Shown one piece after another: positions 32,031 to 43,900 of a DNA stretch of 64,000 bases; the stretch's first letter is position 1, and each line of letters opens with the position of its first letter. The translations under genes and the position numbers were made by a program. The stretch spans positions 26,284,340 to 26,348,339 of the forward strand of contig CM034237.1 in assembly GCA_019916065.1 (NCBI GenBank), given 5' to 3'. The notes under the pieces were generated by a model. It saw nothing but the letters and a program-made list of their open reading frames with translations, ran no database searches and was not told the origin of the DNA. This stretch comes from Vitellaria paradoxa (Eukaryota; Streptophyta; Magnoliopsida; Ericales; Sapotaceae).

Positions 32031-32728
32031 TAAATTTATATATGGAATGTAAGTTTAGTCAAAGTAGGATAACGGGTAGTATAGAAGTAAGTTTAGGCAC
32101 ACAAAAGATTGTAGAGAAAGATAAATTTAGGTACCTTTGATCTATGGTGCAACCAGATGGAGGGATTGACGCTGATATAAGTCACATGATTCAAGCTGGG
32201 TGGACCAAATGGAGGAGTGCTTCGGGGGTTTTGTGCGATCGAAAAGTCCCTCTCAAGGTAAAAGGAAAGTATTATAAGGTAGCAGTTAGACCAATGCTGC
32301 TATATGGATCAGAGTATTGGGCAGTAAAGCATAATCATGGTCAGAAGATGGCAGTTGCGGAGATAAGGATACTAAGGTGGATGTGCGGGATTACAAGGAA
32401 AGATAGGATTAGGAATGAGGAGATTAGGGGCAAAGTAGGAATAGTACCGATTGAAGATAAAATGAGAGAAAATCGATTAAGATGGTTTGACCATGTTAGA
32501 AGGCATCCAGCAGAGGCACCTGTGAGAAGGTGTGAAAGTATGGAGATTGCTAGGACTAGGAGAGGTAGAGGAAAACCCAAGAGAAGTTGGAAAGAAACCA
32601 TTAAACATGACCTAACCTACTTAGATTTATCGGAGGACATACCCCTAAACAGATCTAATTGGCATCGACAAATCCATATAGCCGACCCCACCTAGTAGGA
32701 AAAGACTTGGTTTGGTTTGGTTTAAATT
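32031..32728 (+). mobile_element. 5'-truncated RTE-type LINE inside Gypsy-D 3' LTR
   Basis: A 686-bp insertion (32037-32722) missing from the 5' LTR of the same element. Candidate target duplications TAAATT are at 32031-32036 and 32723-32728. Its 3' end is the simple repeat TTGGTTTGGTTTGGTTT, a typical RTE tail. Only the end of the RT ORF is present, as expected for 5' truncation during target-primed reverse transcription. Confidence 0.9.
32042..32695 (+). pseudogene. RTE LINE reverse transcriptase, C-terminal fragment
   Basis: The reading begins MECKFSQSR at 32042, has one stop (TGA at about 32138-32140), and is then open for 183 residues: GGIDADISHMIQAGWTKWRSASGVLCDRKVP, YKVAVRPMLLYGSEYWAVK, ILRWMCGITRKDRIRNEEIR, IEDKMRENRLRWFDHVRRHP, RGRGKPKRSWKETIKHDL. 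This is the thumb/C-terminal region of plant RTE elements, best known as a 'reverse transcriptase' tail. The RT catalytic core is not included. The long open frame suggests a fairly recent copy. Confidence 0.92.
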
Positions 32729-33104
32729 ACTAATTGATTTGACTTATATTTTAACTATTAAATTTTTTATTTGTATAATCCGTTTGAGTTAAAATTAGGA
32801 CCTAAGGATAATCAACAGCAACCACTCCATTAGTTTGATTTTCTCAGAATATCTACTCTTCAGGTGGATGTATTAAACTTAAAGGTAAAAGATATTAAAT
32901 ATATATTGATAAATTTTATTAATTTATTGTTTTCTATTAATTATTTGTTCTGATATGAAGTACTAAGTATTTATGAATTTATTGTGTTAGTTGTGAATTG
33001 TGGTTATTTGTGGAATGATAAATTTAGGAAGTAATATTTTACTTGGAAAAAAATATTATTGCATACTAGCATGAATTGTGTGCATTACACTTGCATTATG
33101 GTCA

Positions 33105-33245
33105 GATGGAACCAGGCCAGATAGGGCCAGAAAAAGAAAAAAATGAGGCCAGATAGGGCCATGAAAGGGAAAAAAAACCAGATGGGTGCAAGTCAGATAA
33201 GACCAATGAGAAGGCCAAATAGGGTCAAGCCAGATGGGACTAATA
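33105..33245 (+). repeat. Minisatellite expansion in Gypsy-D 3' LTR
   Basis: Degenerate copies of a unit containing GGCCAGATAGGGCCA are repeated five to six times here. The corresponding place in the 5' LTR (about 21299-21350) has about three. The difference arose after D inserted, because the two LTRs start identical. Confidence 0.75.
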
Positions 33246-33956
33246 GAACATGCTAAATTAAAGCCACTGTCTACAGTTAAGCGCTCAACTCAGAGGGCAA
33301 ATGGGGCCAAATGTGTGTGGCATTATTATATAAATCATTTTTCATGCAAATATGCTATGTGATGGCCAGTTGGGGCCTAGTGATGATGATAATAGTTGAT
33401 AAATGAAAATTGATGATGAATTGTGCAATGAGATATTTGTATTACTATCAATTATGATACATTTAAATTAATTATTATTTGATTGTAGGATGATTGTCTA
33501 TATAACTACTGTGGATTATCTTTGGTTTATATTTATTATCTTTTATTTTAAGTATAATACCTCCACTGAATGTGTGACACTCACACCTAAAATTTACACT
33601 TTTCATGTTAAGTTTAGGAATGGCTGCAAATACTTGGAGAAGACTTTGGATTGTCTGTTTCCCTGTTTCAATCACATCTTAGTAATTACGAGTTTGTTTA
33701 AATAAACCTAGAGTTTTAACAGTATCAGACTAAGGCTTGACTTACTATGTTAGAAACTCTGAGTTTGCACATATTTAAGTGCTTGTGAGATTTTGTTTAT
33801 TTTGCCAGTAAATAAATATAAATCTAATGGGTGGTATCTTATTTTAATATAGGATTTTTTAAGGAATGTGATTATTGACTTATTATAGATAGAAGATATA
33901 AATGTGTCCCCTCTATTTAAGGAATTAAATATGTAACCTAAAATAGGGGTGTGACA

Positions 33957-34332
33957 CTTTCATTGCTCGAATACCTAGAATTTTATTATTGCTTTCATTG
34001 CTCTACTTTAGATTAAAGTTTAAATTATTGATTTCATTAATTACAGTAGAGTAGAAATCATTTAAAATTCCTAAACTTTAGTTTATTTTAATATTTGCAA
34101 TTTAATTTACTTGTTAAGTAGTTATTCTAAATCACCCAACTAAAAGCGTCATTCCATTTAATTTTATTGTTTTTAATAAGAAGTCAATAGGTGGGGTAAG
34201 TTAAAAAAAAAAACCCTAGCATTCGTTCTCATAAATTCTCTGTGGGTACGATCCTGATCTCATTAGGTAAAATTACACCACATGCCTTTATACTTGGGAG
34301 ATTAATTCAACTGCAATATTTTGAGGCAGTCA
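33957..34332 (+). repeat. Solo LTR C1, second part
   Basis: It holds the U5 end of the Athila-like LTR: AAAACCCTAGCATTCG, CTCTGTGGGTACGATCC, TACACCACATGCCTTTATAC and the terminal GAGGCAGTCA, aligned with the end of C2 at 25660-25802. It is followed by TSD TCTAT. Confidence 0.87.
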
Positions 34333-34337
34333 TCTAT

Positions 34338-36030
34338 AAAGAAAGCGAAAGAGTGCAAGAACACAGAATTAAAAAGGTCAAAAAAAAAATTATGAAATTT
34401 TACTCAGGCATATAGTCTTAATCTTTCTTTTTTTTTTTTTTTTTTTTGGGCTTTAGGGCTACTAATTTATTTTAATTTTTTAATATATTTGGGTTATGGG
34501 CTAAATATTACACTGAGCTATATATAATTATACTAAAATATTATATATTATTGCTACTAAAAAAATTTTAGGCCAAAATTCTACTTGGACTATAACCCAC
34601 ATAAGCTGTAACATGCCTCTGCCCTTGTCTACTATATAAGCTCTTTATTGAATGGCAAACTAAAATATTTATAACTTGTTGGAATGCTTCGTATAAGATG
34701 GAAGACAACACGAAGCTACCCAGTAATTTATTTGCAAGTGATAGGTAGTGAGTCGTAACATTTTTTCTAATATATTCCTTAATTAGGTAATTAATACGAT
34801 TAGATATGTTTATTTAGGTTGTTTTTTTCTCTATAGTTGTTTAATTGTATTTGTCATCTACTCAAATTCAACTCTACCAACTGGCCATTAAGGCATATGT
34901 CATAATTTTGTATTTGTACATTATATATAGGATTTTTTGCTATGGAGTTTTTAAAATTAAAATTTAGGTAAGTGCCGATATTTTTTAAGTATTTATATAT
35001 ATATTTTATTAGTTAAAAAATTATTATTTCAAACCACATTTTTAAAAGATGTTATTTTAAACTCTGTTTTTTAAGGACAATGTTTCTAGTTCATCATGTG
35101 ACTAAAAAAATTAATCACTTTTGCAAACATAATGATAAAATTAAATTTAAGAGTTTAAATTTGTATGACATCTAAGAGTTTGAGATATATATGAATCGCT
35201 TGATAAAAAAAAATTAGTTAATTATCTAATATATAGTAAGATAGTCATCACTTGTTAAAAAAAATTAATAAATTAAATTTGACATATAGAAACACAATTT
35301 GAATTTGATTGTATCACATTACTACGAAATAGTATCTTTTTAATTCAAAAATATTTTCTTTGAAATAATTTTTTCTTTTCTTAATAATGCACAACAGCTT
35401 TTTGAACTTTATCTCTTATTTTTGCTAGACTTTTTTTATTTTATTATTTCTACTACATTTCTTATCTAAAACAATCATCTTAAACTTCATATAATACAAA
35501 ATTATATATTAATAAATAAAAATGATAAGCAAATAAATATTTAAAATTTATAGTAACACAAACAAATAAGAAAAATATATGTAATATATTTTTTTAGATT
35601 ACATAAAAAATTATATTCTTTCCCCAATACTTGTATTACTTATAAAATATTATTAACTATATCAGTAATCGCTACTTTTGTTGAAAGAAGTTTTCTAAAG
35701 CTAAACTTGTTAAAATCTTATTTAAATTGCACCATGTGTCACAAGGCAGATAGGGTTTAGCAATAACATCCATTGAGGAGAATTTTTTGTGGCTCAAAAA
35801 CTATAAGGATCAAATGAGGAGAATTTTTTTTTTTTTTTTTTAAGATAAGTTTCATCAGATAGTTTACCTTAGGCTCCAAATTTTTTAGGTCAGCCCAACA
35901 CCTAACCTTTTAGTTTTTTTATATTTATTTTGTGTTTGTGGGGCAGTTTTGGAAATGTTGAGGAAAATAGCCAAATTATTTGATAAGATTAACATCTTAT
36001 ACTCATAAATAAGGGCAGCTGTACGTTAGT
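34338..36030. other. AT-rich region with left arm of a long inverted repeat
   Basis: About 34960-35715 is an inverted copy of about 39865-40600. Shared segments, after reverse complement, include GTGTTACTATAAATTTTAAA versus ATGTTACTACAAATTTTAAA, and TTAGATAAGAAATGTAGTAG versus TTAGATAAGAAGTGTAGTAG. Outside the arm I see only poly(T) runs (34431-34447, 35828-35842) and no gene. Confidence 0.75.
35654..35760 (+). pseudogene. hAT transposase dimerisation-domain exon (left arm)
   Basis: Reads TISVIATFVERSFLKLNLL and on to KSYLNCTMCHKADRV, then stops. This matches the hATC dimerisation domain of DUF4371-type hAT transposases (pattern VATASAERSFSKLKLIKSYLRSTMSQ). No further transposase is present directly upstream on this strand; the upstream DNA is the AT-rich inverted arm, perhaps an intron or an unrelated flank. 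Confidence 0.72.
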
Positions 36031-39000
36031 CCCAGGGGATTCATATGAACCCACTCTGAATTGAAATATATATATATATATACTAGTTATATATATTTAG
36101 AAAGTGAAAGAAAGTGAACCCATTGAAATTGATAGGTCAACCCACTCCTTTAACTTCCTAAATACTTTTTCAACAAAAGTGACCCTATGGCCAGTCAGTG
36201 AACCGTGTTTCAAAAGTGAAGTCCCGTGTCTTTACTTTATTATTTTGTGGATAAGTCTTCTCTCCATGTAAGATAAAAGATAAAACCCTTTTCCCTTAAA
36301 AACACAACCATACACAGCAAAAATTCCTAAATCCCTATTACCTGAAAACCCCACAAGCAAACAAAACCCCACTTTTTTCCGTGAAGCCCATTGGAGACAA
36401 CGATACTTTTTCAATTTTGCCATTTTGGCCACTAACACCAACCTTCAAAGTTATTTACAACAATATTGAAAAAAAAAAATGTAATATTGTATGCTTATTC
36501 TATTATCCATTAGCTTTATTTTTTGTTACAAATTTCTACTCCATTTTTATATCATTGTATAGAGATGTCATGACGAAATTTTGAAATGAAATCAATATGG
36601 AATTGATAAAATCACTAAAAACTCTTTTTGATTGTGTATAGATAAATGTATAATATTGGTTGAGCTGTTTGTCTATGGTATGAATATGTGATTTGATTAT
36701 CCTACTACATGCCTAAATCCATCACATTAATTATGTTACATTATTTATTTATTTAGTTCTACTGCCATGGATAAATATCTAATTCATGGTAAAAGAAAAT
36801 CAAATGTGGCACAAGATTATCCTCCTATCCAAGAATCTTGTGGAGATGGTGAGACACAAAGTTCTTTCAAGCAAAGCCGTGTTGATATGAATAATCTTCC
36901 ATCGAATTTGGGCCTATGGAAAAATATCTCATCTTATCATCGTAATAGCCGAGATAAGATAAGAGGAGCCTATCTAATAAAAGGTCCTTGTTAACCTCAT
37001 GATCATAATTTCCCTCAAAGAGACATTAGCGAAAAAATGCATCGATCGACCTTGAATGGTCCACAGAATATAAGAATTGGTTAGAATATTGTATTGAAGA
37101 AGACACTGCATTCTGTTTATGTTGTTACCTATTCAAGCCTGACCATAGTAAACAAGTAAGGGGTTATGTCTTTCTAAAGGGCGGATTCGCAACCTAGAAC
37201 AAGAAAGAAATGTTATGAATTCATGTCGAGGATTTCAGTAGTGTGCATAACCAAGCTGTAAAGAAGTGTGAAGATCTAATGAAGCAAAAACAACACATTC
37301 AAAGTTCTTTTTAGTAGACAATCTGAACAAGCTAAGGTAGAATATCAGACTCGTTTAAATGCATCTATTGATTGCATAAGATTTCTCTTACACTAAGGAT
37401 TAGCTTTTCATGGTCATGATAAATCCAATGTTTCACATCGTAAGGGAAGCTTTCTCGAGCTTTTGTAATTTCCAGCTGATCATAATGAATCTATCAATGA
37501 AGTTGTGTTGAAGAATACTCCAAAACATAACAAGTTATGTCATCATGATATTCAGAAAAACATTGTCAATGTTGCTGCAAATGAAACTAGAAATGTCATA
37601 ATCAATGATCTTGACAAGGAATATTTTTTAGTCAAAGAACTGGTCATAATTATGTGCTATGTTGACAAAATGGGAATTTTTGTAGAGTGGTTTCTTGGTA
37701 TTGTTCATGTACTCGATACCACTGCTTTATCACTTAAGGCAGATATTGAATTTTTTTTTAAGGCATATGTTGAGCTTATCAAGAATATGTAGGCAAGCCT
37801 ATGATGTAGCTAGTAATACATGAGGAAAATTTAATGGTCTTAAAAGTTTAATTTTAAGTGAGAATGAATCAGCATTTTATGTTTATTGTTTTGCCCATCA
37901 GCCTCAGTTGACACTTGTAACTGTTGCTAAAAAACACATTGACATTGTTGAATTTTTTTGCTTGGCTACTAGTTTAGTAAATATTGTTGGAGGATCTTGT
38001 AAAAAGCATGACATTTTTCGAGAGACGTAAGCTGCTAAAGTTGCAGAAGCATTAAATAGTGGTGAACTTTCAAGTGGGCAAAGACTAACTAGGGAACTAG
38101 TCTTAAACAGGCTGGTGATACACTGAGATGAAGCTCATTTTCTTTTAGACTTGATGCAATCTTTTGAATTTTCTTTCAGCTTACACTTGATGCAAAATAT
38201 ATTGGGGATTACAGATGAGTTATCACAAGCACTACAAAAGAAAGATCGTTGTAAATGCTATGACATTAGTTAAAACGTCAAAGCAAATATTGCAAATGAT
38301 GAGGGATGATGAATGGGAATCTCTTTCGATTGAAGTATCTTCATTTTGTAAGCAAAGTATTTCTATCCTGAAAATGGATGAAAATTTTGTAAATTGTGGA
38401 AGATCACAATAAAAATCTCTAAAAATTACAAATTTACACCACTATTGTGTAGAGTTATTCTACATAGTTATTGATATGCAACTTCAAGAGCTTAACAATC
38501 ATCTTACTAAGGTAAATACTAAGTTGTTTCTTTGCGTGACCTACTTGAATCCCACTAATTCATTTTGTGCTTATGATAAGCAAAGGCTACTCTAACTTGC
38601 TAAATTTTATCCGAATGATTATTCTGCGATAGACCTTTTAGCACTTGACAATCAGTTTTAGAACTACATTGTTGATATATGCTCTAACAACAAGTTTTCT
38701 GAACTCAAAGGAATTAGTGACCTTGCTCGAAAGTTGGTGGAGATAAAGAAGAATAATAACATATATCCTTTATCTTATTTGGTGTGAAATTGGAGTTACT
38801 TCTACCGGTTGCTACTGCCACTATATAAAGAGCTTTCTCAGCAATGAAATACATAAAAAAATCAATCGTGTGATCAAATGGGAGATTAATGGATGAATGA
38901 TTGGTTATATATATTGAAAATGATATATTTGATAGTATTGATAATGAGGCTATCATGCAGTGATTTCAAAATATGAAATCTTGTCGAGTTCAACTATAGA

Positions 39001-39130
39001 AGTTCAGATATTTACATATGTTGTTTTTAGAACATTAATATCATTATATACTTCTTTTTTGTTTATGATATTTGAATTATATGATTTTTAATGAACCCAC
39101 TAAAAGCTTTTCCTAGAGTCGTCACTGCTC
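36031..39130 (+). mobile_element. Degenerate hAT element with zf-MYM/DUF4371-type transposase
   Basis: The left end CAGGGGATTCATATGAACCCACTC and the right end GAACCCACTAAAAGCTTTTC...GTCGTCACTG look like the CAG-starting ends of this hAT group. No clean 8-bp duplication could be found, so the borders are approximate. The transposase relic lies between 36767 and 38990. Confidence 0.6.
36767..38990 (+). pseudogene. hAT transposase, zf-MYM/DUF4371 type (decayed)
   Basis: Starts MDKYLIHGKRKSNVAQD. In order: VDMNNLPSNLGLWKNISSYHRNSRDKIRGAYLIKGPC (TTF-type zinc-finger lead), FCLCCYLFKPDHSK (zinc finger CXCC), SVHNQAVKKCEDLMKQKQ, RLNASIDCIRFLL, DIQKNIVNVAANETRNVIINDLDKEYF, MCYVDKMGIFVEWFLGIVHVLDTTALSLKADIEFFF, FYVYCFAHQPQLTLVTVAKKHIDIVEF, NAMTLVKTSKQILQMMRDDEWESL, and the C-terminal MNDWLYI... 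end. The usual length is about 750-800 residues; the relic spans that length but is broken by many stops and frameshifts. Confidence 0.88.
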
Positions 39131-39700
39131 ATAGAATGGTTATTAGTCTCGAAATTAATAATAGTATTTTACCATACAATCACAATAATGATCAGGCTTT
39201 GGTCAAGGGCGGCTCAGTCCTAGCAATCAATCCCAGCAAAGGCTAAGGTAAGCTAGGTCTTTTCTTTCAAATAAATAATGGAAAAAAATTACAAAATACA
39301 AATAAATCAAAATTTTTGTTAAAATATAATTCTTCTAGTCTAGTCTAGTCTATTGAGAGGCAAAATTACTAATTTAGTTTTTGTGTTCAAAATTCATCAA
39401 GTTTTTTTAGGTATTTTGTAACCGTTGGTAGTCTTTTTTTCTCTATTTTGCTTTCTGTTGGTGAATTCATTATAAGCCAAAATATTAATACTCCAATTGT
39501 TATCTAATTTCTTGGACTGGGCTCATTAGAGAAAAGGGAAAGAAAAGCATGAGTTTCTACTCGTGGAATTTGATTATTTTTTAATTTAAATTTCAGCGCC
39601 TTTAAAGTATATAGGAGTTATTATCTCTAATGAGAACCAAGAAAATCTGGGGTATGCAAAATATTTGATGAGTCCTATTTAAAAAAAAAAAAAAAATCTC
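39131..39700. other. Unassigned region between hAT relic and right arm
   Basis: AT-rich, no coding signal. It contains three tandem copies of TCTAG near 39334-39351 (TCTAGTCTAGTCTAG) and a poly(A) run at 39681-39696. Confidence 0.5.
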
Positions 39701-39902
39701 CTACTTGAAGTCCCATATCATCTTTCTAACTTTTTGACCTACAAAATTACTTATTAAAGTTTTCAATTCAATATATTCTAACATATTATATTCAATGGAC
39801 ATTATAAATAAACCATTTAATTTATCTTGTGGCATAATCGATTTTACAATTTTTATTTCTAAGAAAAACTTGAAATAGAAACAACGGTTATTGGTATAGT
39901 TA
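39701..39902 (-). pseudogene. hAT transposase dimerisation-domain exon (right arm)
   Basis: The minus strand reads TIPITVVSISSF, a stop, then NGLFIMSIEYNMLEYIELKTLISNFVGQKVRKMIWDFK and a stop at 39701-39703. This is the C-terminal end of a DUF4371-type hAT transposase (pattern NGLAxLSIExEMLExIDYxxLIxxFAxxKxRK). It is oriented opposite to the left-arm copy at 35654-35760 and is preceded by the same AT-rich arm sequence. Confidence 0.75.
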
Positions 39903-40951
39903 ATAATATTTCATAAATAATACATGGAAAAGAATCTAATTTTTTTATTTAGTCTAAAAAATATATATTATATATTATTTTCTTATGTTTATTTGTTTAT
40001 GTTACTACAAATTTTAAATATTTATTTCTTTATTCTTTTCATCTATAATTAATATGTAATTTTATATTTTAAATGAAATTTAAAATAATTATTTTAGATA
40101 AGAAGTGTAGTAGAAATATTTAAAAAAAAAGGGTCTGGCAAAATTAAGAGACAGAGGTCAAAAAGGCTCCAAAATGCTATTTTGCAGATGCATTAACTCA
40201 AATTTTGTTTCTATATATTAAATTTAATTGATTAATTTTTTTTTATCAAGTGCAACTAATATATGTTAGATTTAATTAATTAGTTCTTTATAAAGTGATT
40301 CAATTTATACCAAATTCTTAGAAGTTATGCATTCTTAAACTTCGTCTTATCATTATGTTTCGATAGTTTTACATATCATCATATTAAATTAATTAATTTT
40401 TATCATTAAATTTAATTGTTTAATTTTTTTATCAAATATAAATATATTGCCATATATTAGATTTCATTAATTAGTTATCATATGATAAATTATGTTTAGA
40501 TAAGGTTGGATAAGAGAATAAATTGATTAGTTCTTTTTTATCACGTGATAAACTAAATTTAGATTAGATTGGCATTTACCTAAATTTTAAATTTAGCTTA
40601 ATAAAAAAAATTATAAGGTCTAAAATATTTGTCTTAACATCAGATGATATGGCAGCCCTATCCCATTAATTTTGGCCTTAAAAGTAGGAAATAAACCAAC
40701 ACAAAATAAAAAAAAAAAAAAAAAAAAAAACTGAGAGCTTTAGAAATTGGATTATTAATAGTAGGAAACAGATAGATATTCATGATTTTTTTTTTTAATT
40801 CAGGGCCTTAAAACAGAAAGTAAAATTATCTAAGTAATTTTTTTTAACATAAATTTGACCCTCCTAAAATATTTGAGTCCTCCTCTTTTGATGGTGCTTT
40901 AAGGTGGCCGCCTAAACAATGACCCGCCTCCAGCTTTGCTAAGATTCTAAG
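39903..40951. other. Right arm of the long inverted repeat and AT-rich flank
   Basis: About 39865-40600 is the inverted partner of about 34960-35715. The remaining part up to 40943 shows poly(A) at about 40708-40730 and no gene. 40944-40951 is the left target duplication of the hAT element that follows. Confidence 0.72.
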
Positions 40952-43900
40952 TAGGGATGTAAATGAGTCGGGTCGGCCCGAGACCTGTCCCGGCCCGACC
41001 TAGGCCCGGCCCAACATCCATACAAGCCCAGCCCGTCCCCTCCCCCCGGGTTAGGGCTTGGGTCACTCTTGACCCAGCCCGACCCAACCTACGCCGCCCC
41101 GACCCAACGCCCCCGCCCCCCTCCTTCCTCCTCTCTCCTCTTTTTTTTTTACTGTTCTGTAGTGGCAGAATCTTTTTTTTTTATGCTAGTCAGCTGTTGG
41201 GGGGTCAGTGACCGTTCCCCCCCCCCAACGATCCACTGTTTTTTTTAATTACAAACAAATCCTAAAAAATTACAAGACCCCCACCCTCTTCCATTATAAA
41301 TACCCCACACTCACATTCACTCACCTTCACGAAAAATTAACAAAATTTCTCTCCAAATTTCTACACTACCAAGCTACCAACACTCAAGTGTACTCTTCAA
41401 TTGTACTCAAGTGCATTCCATTTTGTCAAATTTGAAGTCAAGATTTCAAGATCAAGTGATTCAAGGTTTCAAATTATTTCAAGTTAGTATTTAATTATTT
41501 TTTTTAATTTACATACATACATTTTTTTAATTTGTATAATTTAATTTTTTTATTAAATTATTTTTTCTAAATGGATCCACAGGACACTCATTTTTTTTAT
41601 TTGGAGGGTGGAGACTCAATATCCTTTCCCCCTCAAGAACAAATAGAATAATTTGCATCACCACAAATACCAATACCTACTAGCACAGCTGGTGATGTTG
41701 GTGCATCATCTTCCCGCTACGCCCAACAGCGCAGCACTTCAAAAGTATGGGATTTTTTTATTAGAATTCCACATGATGATGGAATGCATAAGGCTAAATG
41801 CATTATTTGTATGAATTTATTAGATAGTAGAAATACATCTGGAACTAGTCATTTAAAAATACATTTAAATAGAAGGCACCAACAAGATCCTCGTATTAAT
41901 AGTTTAATTGATCAATATTTTTCACGTACAACACAAACTCAATTTGGTAATGAATGGGGTAATTTAAATATTTTTTCTTATGACCCTGCAAGAACACAAA
42001 ATAATTTAGTTAGATATATTGTTAAAGATGAGCAACCCTTTACAATGAGTGAAAATCGACATTTTGAAGAATTTATTTGCGAAAGTTTTACACCACAATA
42101 TCGTGATTTTTCAAGAAATAATTCAAAAAATAAAGTTTTACGAGATTTTGAATCAAAAAAGGATGAATTAAGAACTTATTTTAATAATTTTGAAGGAAAT
42201 GTTTGCTAGACAGCCGATATGTAGAAATCTTGCCAAGATATTGAATATCTTTATATAACTGCACATTATATTGATGAAAATTGAAAAATAAATAAACGCA
42301 TTATTTCATTTAAATTAATTGAACAACCTTTCACTGGATTCAGCATTGGAGAACTTATTTTGCATGAACTTGCATCGTGGCAATTATCTACAAAAATGTT
42401 TTCTATTACTTTAGACAATGCTTCATATAATGATGTTTGTTTTAATTATTTAACTAATGTTTTGTCCACAAATGGTCCATTATTTCGTGGTTATTGTTGT
42501 ACCCATATACTTAATTTAATTATAAATGATGGATTGGACATTTATGAATCTTCTATTGTAAAAATAAAAAGAGCTGTAGTTTGTGCCATGAGCTCTCCAA
42601 AAAGAATTAGTCTATTTGCTGGCATATGCAATCAAATTGGTTTAAAACCTAGAAAATTACTAATAGAAATTAATATAAGATGGAATTCAACCTATATAAT
42701 GTTAAAAGTTGCTATTAAATATCAAAAAGCAATTGATTTATTTATTTTAAGTAATCAAGCTATTGGATTAGATAGTATTGAGCCAATTAATTGGGCAAAT
42801 GTAATTTTTTATAAAGATTTTTTACATGTTTTTTATGTTGCTACTAAAATATTTTGTAGAATTTATTATCCTACTTCTTCTACTGTTATTTATCAATTAG
42901 GGATTATTGATAAAATTTTTAACAAATATGGTGCCCAAGAATATTATGCTCCTGTGGTTGTTGTAATAAAGGAAAAATTTGATAAATATTTTAACCAACT
43001 TCCTATACATTTTGGTATTACTACTATTTTAGACCTTAGGTATAAAGAAGATCTTTTTTTTCAATTATTAGAGATGATATATGGGCATAAAAGTACCCAA
43101 GAACAATTAAATCAAATTAAACAGCAAATGCAAGCTCTATTGGGTCGATATGATAGCAATCGTACAACTGTCCAACTAACTATGGCCACGACGTCCTCTT
43201 CTCACCGTGACTTTGGTGGAAATACGTCCCTTTGGATAAAAATAACATCCCGACGGACAGATGCATCAATAAGTGCAAGTTCAAATTCATTCGACCTCCA
43301 ACGTTATCTTGGTACACCTCCAATAAAAAATGAAGATGATTTCAGTCTTTTAGACTGGTGGAAGGGACAACAATCAAAGTTTCCAATTCTTTCAGCTTTA
43401 GCTCGTGATATACTCGCATTTTCAGTTTCTACCATAGCATCCGAGTAAGCATTTAGTGCTAGTGGACGCGTTATCAGTCAATTCAGGAGTCAACTGGCCC
43501 CTCCGACAGTAGAAGTATTGATGTGTTTACGATATTGATATCTTGCAGAACATAGACAACAGGAAGATACCAAAAAAGAGCAACTTACCCTTGATTTTAA
43601 TGCAATATATTTAGGTGAAAAAGAAGAACACACTAGTGGATCTGGTGATGAATAATAATTATGTATAGATAGAGTAATATTTGTAAATGATAGTCACTCT
43701 TATAGGTGCTAACCTAGTTGGGATGTATAAGACGTGAAGTAATGCACCTATTAATTACTCTATCATTTATTTTTTTTATAATTCTACATTTATAAATTGT
43801 AATTTTAAATTTAATGTTAATTATATAATTGGTTGTTGTGTAATAAATTTTAATTTTTACCAATAATGATTTTAATGTGTTTGTTTGAGTTTTATTTTTT

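Larger units (their letters stand above)
20307..33956 (+). mobile_element. Gypsy-D: Tekay-like Ty3/gypsy element, nested in C1
   Basis: A 13.65-kb element including its own insertions: 5' LTR, iMet-type PBS, gag with zinc knuckle, protease, RT, RNase H, integrase, chromodomain-like tail, PPT and 3' LTR, all in plus orientation. The flanks are CTTTT (20302-20306) and CTTTC (33957-33961), a 5-bp TSD with one mismatch. It carries solo LTR C2 (with C3 inside), a foldback transposon and a LINE fragment. It is decayed by stops, frame changes and lost catalytic residues. Confidence 0.93.
31447..33956 (+). repeat. Gypsy-D 3' LTR
   Basis: Starts TGTGACGTCTTGAATTTTTA, ends AAAATAGGGGTGTGACA. It matches the 5' LTR (20307-22065) except for a LINE insertion (32037-32722) and an expanded GCCAGATAGGGCCA-type minisatellite (about 33105-33245). 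Confidence 0.93.
19164..34337 (+). mobile_element. Solo LTR C1 with all of its nested insertions
   Basis: The outer shell of a nested cluster. TCTAT at 19164-19168 and TCTAT at 34333-34337 are perfect 5-bp target duplications around an Athila-like LTR in plus orientation (19169-20306 plus 33957-34332, about 1.5 kb). No internal region of the same family remains, so it is a solo LTR formed by LTR-LTR recombination. Element D was later inserted into it. Confidence 0.88.

Noticed and set aside
32341..32601. Minus-strand frame opposite the LINE fragment
   Set aside because: It is the shadow of the clearly recognisable RTE frame on the plus strand.
36031..39130. An 8-bp target duplication for the zf-MYM hAT relic
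   Set aside because: GTTAGTCC on the left and TTAGTCTC on the right are near but not at matching distances from the ends, so I did not accept it.
40963..41211. Pro/Arg-rich open frame at the left end of the hAT element
   Set aside because: It is a translation of the GC-rich subterminal repeats (CCCGACC words), not a gene.
42360..43448. 362-codon open frame as a separate gene
   Set aside because: It is the middle and C-terminal part of the hAT transposase frame starting at 41571, in the same phase, bounded by in-frame stops.
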